A stretch of DNA of 34,871 nt from positions 1 through 34,871 of the forward strand of contig PEAL01000014.1 in the NCBI GenBank assembly GCA_002753725.1, in the 5' to 3' direction. The position numbers were made by a program, and so were the translations under genes. Positions 34,274 through 34,871 of the stretch are shown piece after piece; the first letter of the stretch is position 1; the number at the start of each line of letters is the position of its first letter. The stretch comes from Deltaproteobacteria bacterium (lineage in GTDB: Bacteria; Desulfobacterota; Desulfobacteria; Desulfobacterales; Magnetomoraceae). The notes under the pieces are model-generated. The model was given only the letters and a program-made list of their open reading frames with translations, was not told the DNA's origin and did not search any database.

Positions 34274-34771
34274 TTATACGATCTGACTTAATTCTTTTGC
34301 ACTGAGAACAGCATCAATATCTAACAATATTTTGACACTACCTTCAATTTTAGCCATCCCTAAAATAAACTCTGTATTAACACTTGTACCGAATGTGGGC
34401 GTATCCTCAACATCGGCTTCTCGTACATTTAACACTTCAGACACGGTATCAACCACAATACCAATTTGAATGCGCTCTTCTTTTCCCTCAATTTCAACGA
34501 CAATGATACAGGTACGATCCGTATAATCAATGGTTTCCATTTCAAATTTACTTCTCAAATCAACAACAGGGATGACCTTTCCACGAAGATTGATGACCCC
34601 TTTTACATAGCCAGGTGTTTGAGGAACAGGCGTTATGGCCATCATGCCAATAATTTCTTTAACTTTTAGAATACCAATACCATATTCTTCATCTGCCAAA
34701 GCAAAGGTTAAATACTTTCCCTCTCGTTGGACAGCGGATGCGACCTGTTCCATTTGTTCTTTATCGCTCAT
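34274..34771 (-). CDS. cheW: Chemotaxis coupling protein CheW
   Basis: Adaptor that couples chemoreceptors to CheA. The 165-residue protein is a single CheW domain: YLTFALADEEYGIGILKVKEI, with LTFALADEEYGIGILKVKE near the start, ITPVPQTPGYVKGVINLRG, VIPVVDLRSKFEM, and IGIVVDTVSEVLNV, followed by the C-terminal ILGMAKIEGSVKILLDID strand. The ATG at 34771 has AAAGGAG 8 nt upstream. No other chemotaxis gene is adjacent on this side within the window. The chemoreceptor at 29024 is the nearest functional partner. Confidence 0.93.
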   Translation of the reverse strand: MSDKEQMEQVASAVQREGKYLTFALADEEYGIGILKVKEIIGMMAITPVPQTPGYVKGVINLRGKVIPVVDLRSKFEMETIDYTDRTCIIVVEIEGKEERIQIGIVVDTVSEVLNVREADVEDTPTFGTSVNTEFILGMAKIEGSVKILLDIDAVLSAKELSQIV

Positions 34772-34806
34772 GTTGTTTCTCCTTTATGCCGGAATAAAAA
34801 ACACAT

Positions 34807-34842
34807 CATTGGTGCAATACATTACATTGGTGCAATACATTA
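34807..34842. repeat. Two perfect tandem copies of an 18-bp unit upstream of cheW
   Basis: CATTGGTGCAATACATTA occurs twice in direct tandem (34807-34824 and 34825-34842), 36-71 bp upstream of the cheW start. Perfect direct repeats in this position could be paired operator sites or a recent duplication. The rest of the right edge to 34871 shows no gene. Confidence 0.85.
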
Positions 34843-34871
34843 CGATCTGGAAAGAATTGTATTCTCCTTAC

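Noticed and set aside
1..34871. Magnetosome, phage or insertion-sequence genes
   Set aside because: No mam/mad genes, transposases, integrases, phage structural genes or terminal inverted repeats were recognised.

Overview
The window (about 34.9 kb, rather AT-rich) is dense bacterial chromosome with no phage, plasmid, rRNA, tRNA or CRISPR locus that I can see. The gene families and their order (tolQRAB; a menaquinone-type succinate dehydrogenase beside citrate synthase; a four-subunit 2-oxoacid:ferredoxin oxidoreductase; cmk-rpsA-sppA; a split purH) suggest an anaerobic, acetate- or fatty-acid-oxidising member of the Desulfobacterota, probably a Desulfobacteraceae-like sulfate reducer. The AT-richness and the scattered Uma2, DUF4143 and ATPase-nuclease genes would fit the multicellular magnetotactic lineage, but no magnetosome gene is present, so this is only a guess.

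Layout. 1-2828 (minus strand): the Tol-Pal envelope operon tolQ-tolR-tolA-tolB, with tolB cut by the window edge. 3114-4750 (plus): a Uma2-type nuclease-like protein with a 9-residue repeat tail, overlapping an HD-domain phosphohydrolase by 4 bp. 4783-9579: sdhCAB, then citrate synthase behind a leader with two hairpins. 9646-15656: a DUF2148 ferredoxin-like protein, an AAA/DUF4143 ATPase, an unknown protein coupled to a split purine gene pair (IMP cyclohydrolase and AICAR formyltransferase on separate ORFs), and a short RecD-like helicase. 15893-19357: a P-loop protein and the delta, alpha, beta and gamma subunits of a 2-oxoglutarate or branched-chain 2-oxoacid:ferredoxin oxidoreductase. 19342-25253: cmk, a small unknown protein, rpsA, sppA and an ATPase fused to a PD-(D/E)XK nuclease-like domain. 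25355-26464: a sugar aminotransferase. 26535-28742 (minus): rsgA, exonuclease III and a small Cys-motif protein. 28944-34174 (plus): a chemoreceptor behind a near-consensus sigma-54 promoter, rlmD, and two exported proteins (SYLF and DUF3108). 34274-34771 (minus): cheW.

How the parts fit. Citrate synthase, 2-oxoacid:ferredoxin oxidoreductase and a quinone-linked succinate dehydrogenase are the expected steps of an oxidative TCA cycle run with ferredoxin and menaquinone. The Tol system, SppA and the exported proteins serve the envelope. Chemotaxis is represented by one receptor and one CheW. Three genes with nuclease-fold signatures (Uma2, DUF4143 ATPase, ATPase-PD-(D/E)XK) sit singly between housekeeping operons. 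Together with the Uma2-HD pair they are the most likely place for an undescribed system, but the sequence alone does not demonstrate one.
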